In this document: in pieces, positions 1 through 10,662 of the stretch
Numbering within the stretch: position 1 is the first letter of the stretch
Layout: the number at the start of each line of letters is the position of its first letter
From: Tubiluchus corallicola
Lineage: Eukaryota; Priapulida; Priapulimorpha; Priapulimorphida; Tubiluchidae
Direction of reading: 5' to 3'
Length of the DNA stretch: 64,000 nt
Assembly: GCA_030141605.1 (NCBI GenBank)
Contig: JAQGDQ010000720.1
Span: forward strand, 43,754 to 107,753
Position numbers and translations under genes: made by a program
Notes under the pieces: model-generated
The model's database searches: none
What the model saw: the letters and a program-made list of their open reading frames with translations, nothing else
Told to the model about the DNA's origin: nothing

Positions 1-298
1 TCAAATTTAATCAAATTTTACGAGACAATGCCTTGTAATTCATCACTTCAGTTCGAATAATTCATCTAGGCAGAAGTTTCCGATCCAATGCCTGTATTCA
101 GTTTTGATTGCCTTATTTTGTACAAAAATCACAAAAAAATATATTTTTATTTTATGCATTTTTTATTTTATGGATTTTTCAAATTTTATTTTATGGATTT
201 TTGGTCTTATTTTATGGATATCCATAATCTTATGCAGCCTGGACATAAGGGACGGGTTTTTCCGATCCGGAGGTGTCCCTTATATCCGAGATTGACTG
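1..298. mobile_element. Right end of a pogo/Tigger-like DNA element (truncated by window)
   Basis: The stretch ends in CCGAGATTGACTG followed by TA, which resembles the terminus of the element at 55275-55465 (CTCGAGGTTGACTG then TA). Both interiors contain repeated CCTTATATCCGAG-type words. The left end is not visible, so the true length is unknown. The short ORFs here are AT-rich noise. Confidence 0.4.
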
Positions 299-339
299 TA
301 TATAAGCTTTTATACGCACACAAGACGTCTGCATAGTTA

Positions 340-725
340 GAAAAAAGACTTTTAATGTATATCCGAAAAAAAACTTCAAACACAAAGTTAAATTACTTTG
401 CATTACGCTTACCTGTTTGAAAAACTTATGTAATCGGAAAAAACTTTTAATAATTTAAAATGTTCGCGCACAGCTGGTAAAACGTCACATCATCGCTATC
501 CCAGTGTGCACCACTGAGTCACCTAAAACACATTATTGATCTTATTCGTGATATAAAGTAATTTAAACTTTTGCTTAGTTAGCGAAGAGTGTTCTACGAA
601 TGCTCTGATTATTTTTCCAATACTTACGCAACGTTATCTAAACTTCTTTACAAATGACTTACTTTATAAGATGCTGTGCGTAAGTTTGTTACATGTTTCT
701 TTTTTATCAATAAACATAGTACGTT
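340..725 (+). repeat. Dispersed repeat R2, copy 1
   Basis: This block recurs at 5027-5345 in the same orientation and at about 55900-56110 inverted. Shared landmarks are GCTTACCTG followed by AACTTATGTAAT, then GGTAAAA, then ACGAATG(C/T)TCTG(G)ATTATTTTT. I see no coding capacity or clear termini; it is probably an old non-autonomous element. Confidence 0.6.
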
Positions 726-879
726 TTCTTTGGCAGATGGCAGAAGAAACCGCCCAGGGACAGTTTTCTAGAAAGTCGCCCATCCATTTATGGGCCAAGT
801 TTATCATTGGCTAAATTTGATTGTTCATCCCGCTCAGCTAGTCATAGTCATAGTCTTCAAGGAAAACAAGCTTCGCCCC

Positions 880-1262
880 ACTAGTTCTTCGTTGTTAGAT
901 GCATTTGCGCGATTTGCTAGTTAGATGGGCACTAGCACCTGCATTTCGGAAATGCATTGCACAAAAAATGGGCGCTGTACTTCTCAGTTCTGATGTGTTA
1001 GTTTGTGACGAACTGCACACGTTCGACGGCTCATGCGTGAGCGCATCGGTAAACTTGAAATTTGATTTTTTTATCTTAAAACTCGCCTAGTTTTAGTACA
1101 ACACACTGAATATATTACAGTAGCACTGTACTTCAATTTTCGCTTCCCAAACACGTGCAACACCTTTGTGGAATGTTTTCATGTTGAAAATTACGTTAGT
1201 TTGTGATGTCATCAATAGCTGGGCTCGCCCGCCGTTAATTAAATGGGGTAGTAATAAAATTT
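880..1262 (-). repeat. Dispersed repeat R1, copy 1 (minus)
   Basis: It carries the R1 landmarks in reverse: GATGTCATCAATAGCTGGGC and GGGCTCGCCCGCCGTTAATT, plus the CTTCTCAGTTCTGATGTGTTAG block. Other copies lie at about 14105-14400, 18250-18747, 26150-26687, 34590-35262 and 38690-38830. The full unit is roughly 700-800 bp and non-coding. Confidence 0.7.
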
Positions 1263-1286
1263 AAACTTTAAAAAAGGAGGCCCGCG

Positions 1287-1802
<516 letters not shown>

Positions 1803-2115
1803 CCGTTTGCCAGTATTGACAAGTACTAAGGACTGGTCTGAGAATAAAGCAGTTTTTCTTTCAATTGTTCTTTCCTTTAACAACTGTATAACTCCATATT
1901 TTCTCTTCGAAAATGCTTCTCCGGCGTTCTAGCAGTTCAAAAATTTTCTGGGCGCCAACTATGGTAGTGAAGGTGCTTTTCACCCCCCCCCCCTCGATGG
2001 AGCCTCACACGCCCCACTTCCCTGGGCCTCACATAGGCTGAAATAGGCCCTGCTCGTAGAGAAGCCTCTTATACGTATGTAAGTACTATGGCTGCACATA
2101 GTAATGCTTTGATGC
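1803..2115. other. Intergenic, no recognised gene
   Basis: Apart from a C-homopolymer at about 1982-1992, I see nothing that supports a feature. Confidence 0.5.
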
Positions 2116-2541
2116 TTACGTATCATACGATACACATAGGTCCATTGAAACAGAAGAGACAAGCCAACACACACGCTGTAACAGTTGAACGACAAACTGC
2201 GAATCCAACTTCAGTTGGAACAACTCACCTATTTGAGGAACGTCTAACTTTCGCTGATATTGCGTACTTCTTTTTGTAAGAACGGTGTACGGTAAACTAG
2301 GAAGATGGGGTCTACTTCTCGTTGTCGTTGTCGTCATTGTTGTTCTTGTGGTGAACTGCTGCGCCATCGCTAGTCGACTCTCCACCGAAGTGTTCTTCTC
2401 TTTCACAGAGTTCTGACTTCTCCTGTGTATTTGTCGATCCGTCAGTTTTTTGTCCACTCTAGCGAATACCGGGACACTGTACACCAAATCCAAATGTATT
2501 AGTGCAAGGAACACGCATATCAAGATATGTATTATATTCAT
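2116..2541 (-). CDS. Possible small secreted protein ORF (weak)
   Basis: This is an uninterrupted minus-strand ORF of 141 codons from the Met at 2541; an upstream in-frame Met lies at 2589. The first 22 residues (MNIIHILICVFLALIHLDLV and on to YS) look like a cleavable signal peptide. They are followed by a basic, polar stretch with dibasic pairs (KK, RR, KR, RK) and a threonine-rich run near residues 70-80 (TTRTTMTTTTTR). This is the composition of a secreted peptide precursor, but I recognise no family. A TATA-like word (TTATATAC on the minus strand) lies at about 2925-2932. It could be a chance ORF, or an exon whose donor lies before the stop. Confidence 0.22.
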   Translation of the reverse strand: MNIIHILICVFLALIHLDLVYSVPVFARVDKKLTDRQIHRRSQNSVKEKNTSVESRLAMAQQFTTRTTMTTTTTRSRPHLPSLPYTVLTKRSTQYQRKLDVPQIGELFQLKLDSQFVVQLLQRVCWLVSSVSMDLCVSYDT

Positions 2542-2628
2542 TGTTTGTCCCACAGATGGCGCCACCGTTTTCAATGAACAATGTGCCACAGGTGTAAAAT
2601 TTAACGCTACCTTTTACGTTTTTCTTCA

Positions 2629-2634
2629 ATAATA
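2629..2634 (+). terminator. AATAAA word, possible poly(A) signal
   Basis: An AATAAA stands in CAATAATAAAGGC. No convincing gene ends here on the + strand, so it may be chance. Confidence 0.2.
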
Positions 2635-2979
2635 AAGGCTGGCATGAATCTCATTCCATTCTGTCTGTTTTTTAAACGGCTACTCTTCCTTTATCGTGAA
2701 AATAGCAGTATTTTTTTAAGTTTTACGACGCATCTGAATAGTGTAACGATGCACATGGTAGTATGACAGACACACGGTGCTAGTGTCGAGCGCAGCGTGC
2801 TTGCGGCCTCCCACGCATACGCGGTGAAATTCTGCATCCAATGGATGGCTTCATTTCCCCTCTCCTGCGCAATGCTGCTGTCGTGCAATAGTTCTATTGT
2901 GGTATCGTCTATCGTCTTTCGCCCGTATATAAACAGTCTGTTGGCGATGAAATTTTACAACTCTCGCCGTGTTTTCTAT

Positions 2980-3236
2980 ATTCTGTTTTGTTTTTTATTT
3001 ATGATTATGTGAATTTACATTAGAATTGGTAATTATTATTTATTATAATTGTACTCGCTGTTTTTCATTCTGTATAATGTGTGTAAACTTTTGTTGCTAA
3101 GTATTAAAATATGTTCGTTATCTTTTATTATGTATGTATGTATTGTTGGACTATAATTTGTAACTATGTCTATTGTATATGATCGTTGTCGTTCAATGTG
3201 TCCCATGCATTGGATTCTAAATCATACATATGTGTG

Positions 3237-3268
<32 letters not shown>

Positions 3269-3413
3269 TGCGTGCGTGTGTGTGTGTGAATAGGTTTAAT
3301 ACGTTGTAAATGCTTTTAGAAATTTTAAACATATCCCTACACATAGAGGGAATGTATTTCGTACATAGTTTTTAAAAATAAAGAATTATAATAATAATAA
3401 TAATAATAATAAT
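2980..3413 (+). mobile_element. Probable LINE 3' UTR with (AAT)n tail
   Basis: This is AT-rich non-coding DNA with a TG/CG microsatellite at 3227-3290. It ends in AAAATAAAG and then an (ATA)n run at 3384-3413, the layout of a CR1/L2-like LINE 3' end. No reverse-transcriptase residues are visible, so this is inferred from the tail only. Confidence 0.4.
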
Positions 3414-3594
3414 GTATTGTGGCGGTAGAACTTTGAGAGGTTTCATTGTACGTACTAGAGGTACTATATTAATGAGCGGAGGGGGACTAGGTTGTTTAAG
3501 AAGCAGGTATAAGATAAATTGTCATTTATGTGACGTGAATAGAAAGTCTCCCAAACTTCCAAGTCACCTTTCTTCTTAATTTAACGCTTACCAT

Positions 3595-3973
3595 AATAAG
3601 CCTTTTCATGGTTCCAGCGAGTGATGATGATCGTGAAAAGGTTAGAGGTTAAGTCTACCAGACAACGCATTATGTACACTTGGCAATGCCTCGCCCAGCC
3701 CATGCTCTTTTAATAGTAACAGTTTTAAGTTCTAACTAGAACCTTACCTAGTTCATTTTTTCTTGATCTCAAGTAAGATCCTGTTAGTAAATCACTCTAC
3801 GCACAGACTAATGCATAGTTAAGTAAAATCCGCGTAAAACAACTGAAGTCATTGAACTGATACAGCAGACCGCTTTGCTTTACCCACATGGGGGTTGTAG
3901 TTGCTGTGGTACACTTAACCTTTGACCTCTAACAACTGCGCGTGCGCACAACGAAACTATGAAAAGGCTTATT
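3595..3973. mobile_element. 379-bp TIR element (MITE), copy 1
   Basis: The ends are inverted copies: AATAAGCCTTTTCATGGTT on the left and AACTATGAAAAGGCTTATT on the right. Similarity of the arms extends about 75 bp and includes TTAAG(T)GTACCA-type words. A full-length relative lies at 39663-40042 and a partial inverted copy at about 14512-14578. There is no coding capacity. I could not fix a target-site duplication, so the superfamily is open. Confidence 0.75.
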
Positions 3974-5026
3974 CACCGCAGCTCAGCTCAGTTTAACTTA
4001 ACCAAAATTATGTCTGTTCATCGCAACAAGATAGAATTAACTTTGGGGAGACAAGTAGAAATTTACAGATGCGAAGTAGAGCGTACGCCAAGAAAAACTT
4101 GAGAAATCTTTAGCTATTCAGAGAAACTAACCTCAACAGCTTTCATGCTAATAGAGCAAACATTTTACATCCACCTAGAAATATCACTAAACGACATTAT
4201 AGTTGAATCTGCCTTGATTGCCTAACTTGGCTTTAAATGAACATCCAAAATGTTATTGAATTGAAAGCATTGTTGAAAATAAGTTATTTTATAATTAGAA
4301 CAAAGACTGCAAGCTTGACAAAATTTTACTTATTAATTTCTACGATATCAGCAGTGCATTATCTTTTGGTGCTGAGGATATCTTGGTTTCACAGCTACCA
4401 ATAATTATTTAGCACATTGAATTACTTAACCATCTGCTATAGTATAATTATTTAATTAAATAAATAAATGGTAAATGGAATCAATGCTCCACGTAGCATT
4501 TAAATAAATTGCTTCTTTAATCAATCATTACTGATGTTATACATTTTTGTTTTTTTCCTCTGGTCATATTTTCATAGTAATTTTTATGACAATATTTTTA
4601 TACTCGTAATTTTGTAATAATTGTTTTGCTTTTTTCGAATTTTAAAACTTAAATCCTTCCTTATCCTCCCTACGACGACAGCTAGTGCGCGATTAAAACG
4701 CTGCATTTTTCTAATAAAAATTTATAAAGAATTTATTATATAGTGGGTTGTTTATGAAATGAATGTTGTTCTTGTTATATAGAATTTAAAAAAACTTTAC
4801 TACTTACTCAGACTTTTAAAGGGCAAGAAAAGGGATACCTGTAGTAGGTTTTAGAAAAATCGCCTCATACTTTATAACAATTTTAACGGTATAACGTACT
4901 CGCATTAAAAGGGGTTTTTATTTGTTTTCATTTTAAATCTCTTCTGACGACGCCATTACATGACGTCATATACGCACAATATAAATAAGGGGAAGAAAAG
5001 GAAGTGTTAAACTGAGTCCCAAAAAA
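3974..5026. other. AT-rich intergenic DNA, no gene seen
   Basis: I see no ORF of note, no RNA gene and no tandem array in this stretch. Confidence 0.5.
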
Positions 5027-5345
5027 CTGTCTATACAAAGTTATATTAGTTAGCATTTCGCTTACCTGCTTAAAAGACTTATGTAATTAGAAAAAAGTAT
5101 TTAAAACGTTTTCATCAAATGGTAAAATGTTATTGCCTCGCCTTCAGGATTTACCAATCACCTAACCAAAAAAACGTATTTTTAATCTTATTGAGAAAAT
5201 ACCATGATTTTAAATTTTACTTAGCTAGTGACATATGTGCTACGAATGTTCTGGATTATTTTTTACCCAGTGTTAGCCAAACTTGTTGTCAAATGACCTG
5301 TTGTCAAAATGGCTACATCTAACGGTCATTGCGTGAGTTTAAATT
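5027..5345 (+). repeat. Dispersed repeat R2, copy 2
   Basis: It is the same block as 340-725, with GCTTACCTGCTTAAAAGACTT and ACGAATGTTCTGGATTATTTT in the same order. It is diverged and has small indels. Confidence 0.6.
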
Positions 5346-5512
5346 TACAGCGTTACTGCCGACGCAAGCCCTGTATGCGAAAATTTCCCTGTAGGTGGTA
5401 TAAAATTTCAAGACGAATTTTTAAGTTTTATGTAAGTTGAAGGTTTTCTTGTGGTTTAAGTATTTTCACATCAACTGAAGTAATTCATTCACTCAGTAAG
5501 TCACTTGAATAT

Positions 5513-6900
5513 ACAATGTAATGATGATGATGATGATGGCAAGTTTTTATTGAAAATAAATAAATATTTACAGACGTGTCTCTATTTGCAGGCGTATAGT
5601 TTAACTTGATTAATTACTGCTAGATTAATTACTCAATTAAATAACATGATTACATTTTAGCAACATTCTATCAGCTTTATCAGTTGTTTAACAAAATAAA
5701 TAAAGAAATAACATTGCGTATCATTCACCTTTTCGACCCATCAAACTATATTTAATTTTAAACATCTTCATGATGTACATGACGTTCGGATTATATTCAT
5801 ATTACAATGCTAAAAATTATCTATTCACATTTCAGCACATTTGCATTTTAAATAAACTTTTCCAATTTCACCAAAACACATAAACACAATTTTATAAAAT
5901 TTTATATACATAATGTACTTCAGTTGTTTATATACAGCAATTATATTTAAAAACCTTAGTAAAATTACAATTGTTACATTAGTTAATATACATAAAGTTA
6001 TTTACTGCACGTATGCATAATAAATCTACCTCGTTTTGCGTCAGTAAAAGCTTTAATTATGTTTCCGTCATTTTTTACTATTTGTCAGGCTTCTTCCTCC
6101 TAGTTGCTCCATTAATCGTAACTGCAGCTATTACTATTTACAAAAGGACGTCTATGCAAAGGTGGTCTGGGGTTTGAACTTAAGTTCCACATTTTACTAA
6201 CTCGTTTGAAAGCAAACCTAAATTACATAATCTGTTTTTCCACATTATAAGCGCAATACTACAAGTGCAATGCATTTCCCATCTACTTAGTCTTTCAGGA
6301 TAAATTCCATTTGCCCACTGGCAGAACTTCAGTTTATTTGGTAATGTATTTATTTTCAATCCCCCATTTTTACATCACAAACTCAATACAGACTGTCATT
6401 CTTAAATTATTGTACGAAATGTCTCCTTCCGTATATGAAATAACTTAAGCCTAACTCTCATTGTATTTCGCTGCAGGCTAAACATGCTGATGATTTCCAA
6501 ACTTCCATTTGTAATTATAAATTAATTCGTCCTACCAATCTGCAATTATTCTCAAATGGCAAACGTCGCTGTTTTCAACTTTATTTTGTGTTAAGCTATG
6601 CGAGTGCGTGTCTAATCATCCAGCATCCAAACTTGTCAGTATTAACTGTATGGAAACTTGCAGGTTTTGTGTGCAACCACTCCCAATTACTCCAGATGTG
6701 TCCAGTCAGACTTAATTATGTTCAAACGTTCAATGTCAAATCATTCTTATGTCCAAGCAGCCTTGAGCAATGCCGTTCCACGTCGGTCGTCAAGCTCGTC
6801 ATACGTCAAAATTGGTATATTGAAATATCAGCCAATTTATATCAACTCGAAAACAATCACCGAGGTTGCTAAAATTGCGTAGAATCACTTTTATTAACTA
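5513..6900 (-). pseudogene. Old LINE 3' region (RT/RNase H C-terminal remnant)
   Basis: Read on the minus strand, 6125-6325 gives a broken reading frame with RLCNLGLL and, after a stop codon, VQTPDHLCIDV. That is the C-terminal pattern RLxxLGL..CGxxxQTPDH of non-LTR retrotransposon ORF2. Towards the minus-strand 3' end there is TTTTCAATAAA and then an (ATC)n tail at about 5520-5540, as in CR1/L2-like LINEs. Stops and frameshifts show it is dead. Upstream limits are uncertain; the + strand ORFs at 6588-6882 are shadows. Confidence 0.55.
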
Positions 6901-8020
6901 AAATTTCAAAGATATACGCTCCTGCTATTTTGCATTACGCGCAAAGCCCAAATTTCTGTGGATTTGCGTCATTTTGTAAAATGTAAATTTCTTTGTTTAT
7001 TTCAGATTTATTTTTTCTTTAGGTGATTGGTTTTCGGAATCTAAGTATTCTCCAAGTGACAAACTTCCTGTAAGCTAATTACTATGTTGCTATAATTATA
7101 GTTAGCCTATTGAATTTCACTCATGTAACTGATACTGATAGTTGAATATAATTTATTAATTATAATTCGCATTGATTAGCAGTCCATGAAGTTGAAGATG
7201 AAAACATATCACACAGTGGAAGTAGGTTAATTACCGTACTCAGTAGCATAACTTTTATTGTAGGATAGAAACTCAAGCTGAAACACACAATCAGTTATCG
7301 ATTCAATTCAATTTATTTATTAACTCCGCAGCAATTATAAAAATAGTGTAATCGTACATGCAATATGTATCACATTATGCTTTAATGAAATTTACTCATA
7401 TCTGACTGGTATCTCGATAACCTGAATCATTGATATTTAACACATGCTTGACATTCCGTTGATAAAAACAGTGTGAAATAACTCAAGCTCAACATGAGCA
7501 TAGCACTAGCAGGCTTGACCTTGACACCGGCAGACCTTCTGCTAGCAGCCATAGCGAAGCGGTTGCAAGCACAGTGTGTTTATTGTTCATAACAATCTAT
7601 AGTAGGCTAATTATATTTGATTATAATATAAGTTTCTTAAATGGCTTGCAGCAAATGCGGACTAGAAAACGCACCAGCATATTTTGAATCAAAAGTATTG
7701 AAATGTTTTGCTTTTGTGGTGGCTTACATGCAAACAATACAAGAATATAAACAGAAATCAAACAGCTTCTGAATTATTTTAGCATTTAGTGATATTAAAT
7801 TTGTTTGATAAATCTAATATAAGTTATATATGTAATATATCAACAGCTTAATCTAGTTTTTTTATTAAATCATGCAAACATTATCTCAGTGTGTATCGTG
7901 AGGTTAGTATCGTGACATGTATCGTATCGTGACATATCGTATATGGACCCTGCTACCAGCACTACATGTTCTCTGTGAAAATTTTGAAATGTATAGCTAA
8001 ATGACTTCATTGTTTTAACA
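6901..8020. other. Intergenic region upstream of HAUS5-like gene
   Basis: This is AT-rich with no array or gene. A short minisatellite-like string of GTATCGTGACAT words occurs at about 7898-7945. The sequence TTGTTTTAACAG at about 8010-8021 could be a 3' splice site for a 5' UTR exon. Confidence 0.4.
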
Positions 8021-8072
8021 GGCTTTTTCTACAAAGGTTTTGCAAGTTTGAATACGTGTGCTGAACGGTGAC

Positions 8073-9950
8073 ATGCATCCAGCAAGTCAAGCATCAGAAC
8101 TGTTGTCATGGCTGCAAGAAGAGATGAACTATTCTCCGTCCTCCCCGCATCCGACCGAAGAGCAGTTGCGCACCTTGTGCAAAGGTCAAACGCAAAATCT
8201 CTGGAAGTTTGTAGTGAACAGAGTTCGCCATAAGGAAAAAGTAAAAAATGCAAGAGCCAACATTCGCCTGTATAACAACCTGTCTCGCGTTGCCGCGGCA
8301 GATTACGCACCCGCTGAACAAGCGAAGTTGGTTGAAATGAGGAAAACATGTGCCACCGATGTAGCAGCACTGAAACTAGCTGGCAGTCTCGCTGAGGAAA
8401 GGTTGGCTGCCGTGGAAAAAAGGATTTCAGATCTTCAAACCCAATGTGAAAATGCCACTTCGGACTTGGATTCTATACGTGCCAACACGACAATGCTAGC
8501 AGTTTATAATTCCATGTGGACAAAGGAGGTAGAAAAAATAAAAAAACTCTGTGACCAATTTTGTGGGTTACTAAACAAGAAAGAGCTGCCACCCGAAACA
8601 TCTGGTGCAAGCGAAATTGTAAATGACTGTAGCAAACACATTGTCAAAGATTTGACACTAAACTTGTTTGAAAAACCTAGTAATGGTGACTGGACAGTAA
8701 CCGGAAATGAAGTAAGAAGTGCTATCAGTGAGTTAAATTGCTATCAGACTGAAGATATTGTCAAAGTTATTATCAAAACTACAAAGGATGGTATATGTCA
8801 CCTTCAGCAGACTACAGATGAAATCGACGTTGCAAAAGATATGGAATTACTGAAAATGCGCGATAAAAACTTGGAAAAAACTGTGGACAGTCATCTGCAG
8901 CAGGAGTACGTGGATCACATACGCAGGGCTGTTAAGACAAAAATGATAATTTCTGAGTGTCATGCATCTGAGAAGGAACTGGAAAGGTGCAAAGTAAACA
9001 TCATGGCAGCTGCCATTCACAGCAGTAAATCTAACATGAAATGTGTAGCCGTTGTGCAGAAACTAGCAGAGACTAAAATTGAAAACGCCGGCTTGACAAA
9101 GATGTTGCAGGTAGCCGAAGAAGCTGTTGCTTCATTACAGAAAGCAACCGCCGACGTTGAAAGGCAGTCGACCGATCTACAGTTGATGATTAAGCGAATT
9201 GATGATTTTTCTGCTCGAGCTGAAAGAAAGCGAAACATTATTAATTCGTTGTTAAAGGAGAATTCGGCTGGACCTGGAAAAGTGAAAGAGAAGAGTTCAG
9301 CTTTTCATAACTATATGCAATTATCCACGCTACCGATGGCATCTCTGGTACTTGAGAACGTGCCAAAGCTTACGGGCAGCATGGATACTGAGGTAAAGCA
9401 GTTCAAAAACCTTTGTGCCACATTACCAAATAAATCACTTATGATGGCTGAGGATGGACATTTGAACAACGTCTCTGTTTGTGAAACTTTTAATGATAAT
9501 AACAAACAGAATGTTAGAGCGAACACCCTGTCAGCAGCATTGCATTCCCTGAAATTTCCTTCGTACAGGTCCTTAGATACTATTTTTTGTTTCTGTCAGG
9601 AGCTGAAGGAGGCATCAGAGGAAGAAAAATCACTAGCAAAACGCCATCAGGCGCAATTAGAGAAAATAGCGTCGATGCCTTTCACTAGAGAATACGTTGT
9701 GACATTGGTGAAGAAAACTGCTGCTAGCGATGCTGTTAGCATGGAAAATACCCTGCCAATCGTACATGAACAAATCTGTCAGATGTCTCAAGCTACCAGC
9801 GACTGCCTAAAGCTCAAGTCTGTCATCAACGATTGGAAGGAACAGCCAGCTCAGTTTCTAGTGCCATGGGTGACAGTTGACGGGAAGAACTTACAGCAGT
9901 GGAAAAACTTGTGGCTCCTCAGTAAAGTTAAACAGATTAAAGACATTTAA
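8073..9950 (+). CDS. HAUS5: HAUS augmin-like complex subunit 5
   Basis: The product should be a subunit of augmin, the eight-protein complex that recruits gamma-tubulin to spindle microtubules and drives branching nucleation. Seen: a 625-residue ORF, close to the human length of about 633, predicted to be largely helical and coiled-coil. The N-terminus (ELLSWLQEEMNY, LRTLCKGQ, LWKFVVNRV near residues 9-50) and the C-terminus (VINDWKEQPAQ, LQQWKNLWLLSK near 586-620) match the conserved HAUS5 ends, including the tryptophans. I chose the ATG at 8073: an in-frame stop sits at 8049, and the only earlier possibility is a GTG at 8058. The gene has no introns, unlike vertebrate HAUS5 and unlike its 24-exon neighbour. 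The middle is too diverged for motif calls. The family call is from remembered similarity. Confidence 0.85.
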   Translation: MHPASQASELLSWLQEEMNYSPSSPHPTEEQLRTLCKGQTQNLWKFVVNRVRHKEKVKNARANIRLYNNLSRVAAADYAPAEQAKLVEMRKTCATDVAALKLAGSLAEERLAAVEKRISDLQTQCENATSDLDSIRANTTMLAVYNSMWTKEVEKIKKLCDQFCGLLNKKELPPETSGASEIVNDCSKHIVKDLTLNLFEKPSNGDWTVTGNEVRSAISELNCYQTEDIVKVIIKTTKDGICHLQQTTDEIDVAKDMELLKMRDKNLEKTVDSHLQQEYVDHIRRAVKTKMIISECHASEKELERCKVNIMAAAIHSSKSNMKCVAVVQKLAETKIENAGLTKMLQVAEEAVASLQKATADVERQSTDLQLMIKRIDDFSARAERKRNIINSLLKENSAGPGKVKEKSSAFHNYMQLSTLPMASLVLENVPKLTGSMDTEVKQFKNLCATLPNKSLMMAEDGHLNNVSVCETFNDNNKQNVRANTLSAALHSLKFPSYRSLDTIFCFCQELKEASEEEKSLAKRHQAQLEKIASMPFTREYVVTLVKKTAASDAVSMENTLPIVHEQICQMSQATSDCLKLKSVINDWKEQPAQFLVPWVTVDGKNLQQWKNLWLLSKVKQIKDI

Positions 9951-10212
9951 AAATTAAATTATTCGGCTTAGTCTAACTGTACATGGTGTCAGTGCATTAA
10001 GAATGATCAGATTGGTGGAGAAAAGAAATCGTTAAGCTTGGTCGATTAGTGATTGTCACTGAATAACGAAAATCAGTCTTTAATGTTGAGTTTGCGTTTG
10101 TTGCTTGGAGATTGTGAAGCTCTTGTTTAGACGTTAGAAATGTAGAAATGTAAACGTTTAACTTGTAGAAGTTTCTTTATTAGATACGAGTAAAAACCAG
10201 TTAACTATATTA

Positions 10213-10662
10213 CAGTGTTCCCTCGCTACTTCGCAGTTTGTTTATCGTGGACTCACTGTTTCGCGGGTTTTCAAAGAATATTATAAATCATAAAAAATTA
10301 CCATTTACAGTAAATACTATATTTATTCGGCGGATGAATACACACCAAAAACAAAATGTAATACTTGCGCCCGTTTGAGATGCTACGTACCGACGTGAGA
10401 TTGTACACAACACACGATTGGTTGATTGATGGAAGCGACCAACCAGAGAATGCTGCTCTGAATCCCAGTCGCTGATTGGCTCAAGTACCGTGCAATTTGT
10501 TTTCTTGTACGCTATTTGTGAAATTTTTGTTAGAGACTGAATTTATTCAAACCCTACGATGCCACCCAAACGAGTAAGTGTTAAATAAGTATAGCATCCC
10601 TACTTCACTTATCGCGGGTGGGCTTTTAAACAGAACACCCGTGATAAGTGAGGGAACACTGT
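10213..10662. mobile_element. Tigger/pogo-like deletion derivative
   Basis: The ends read CAGTGTTCCCTCGCTACTTC and, inverted, CAGTGTTCCCTCACTTATCA, each next to TA. This is the terminus and target typical of Tigger/pogo elements. Near the right end there is ATGCCACCCAAACGA (Met-Pro-Pro-Lys-Arg), which resembles the first codons of Tigger-type transposases. Only these codons remain, so most of the transposase has been deleted. Confidence 0.8.

Noticed and set aside
8058-8072. GTG start for the HAUS5-like protein
   Set aside because: GTG is not a normal eukaryotic start; ATG at 8073 follows 15 nt later and the N-terminal similarity begins after it.
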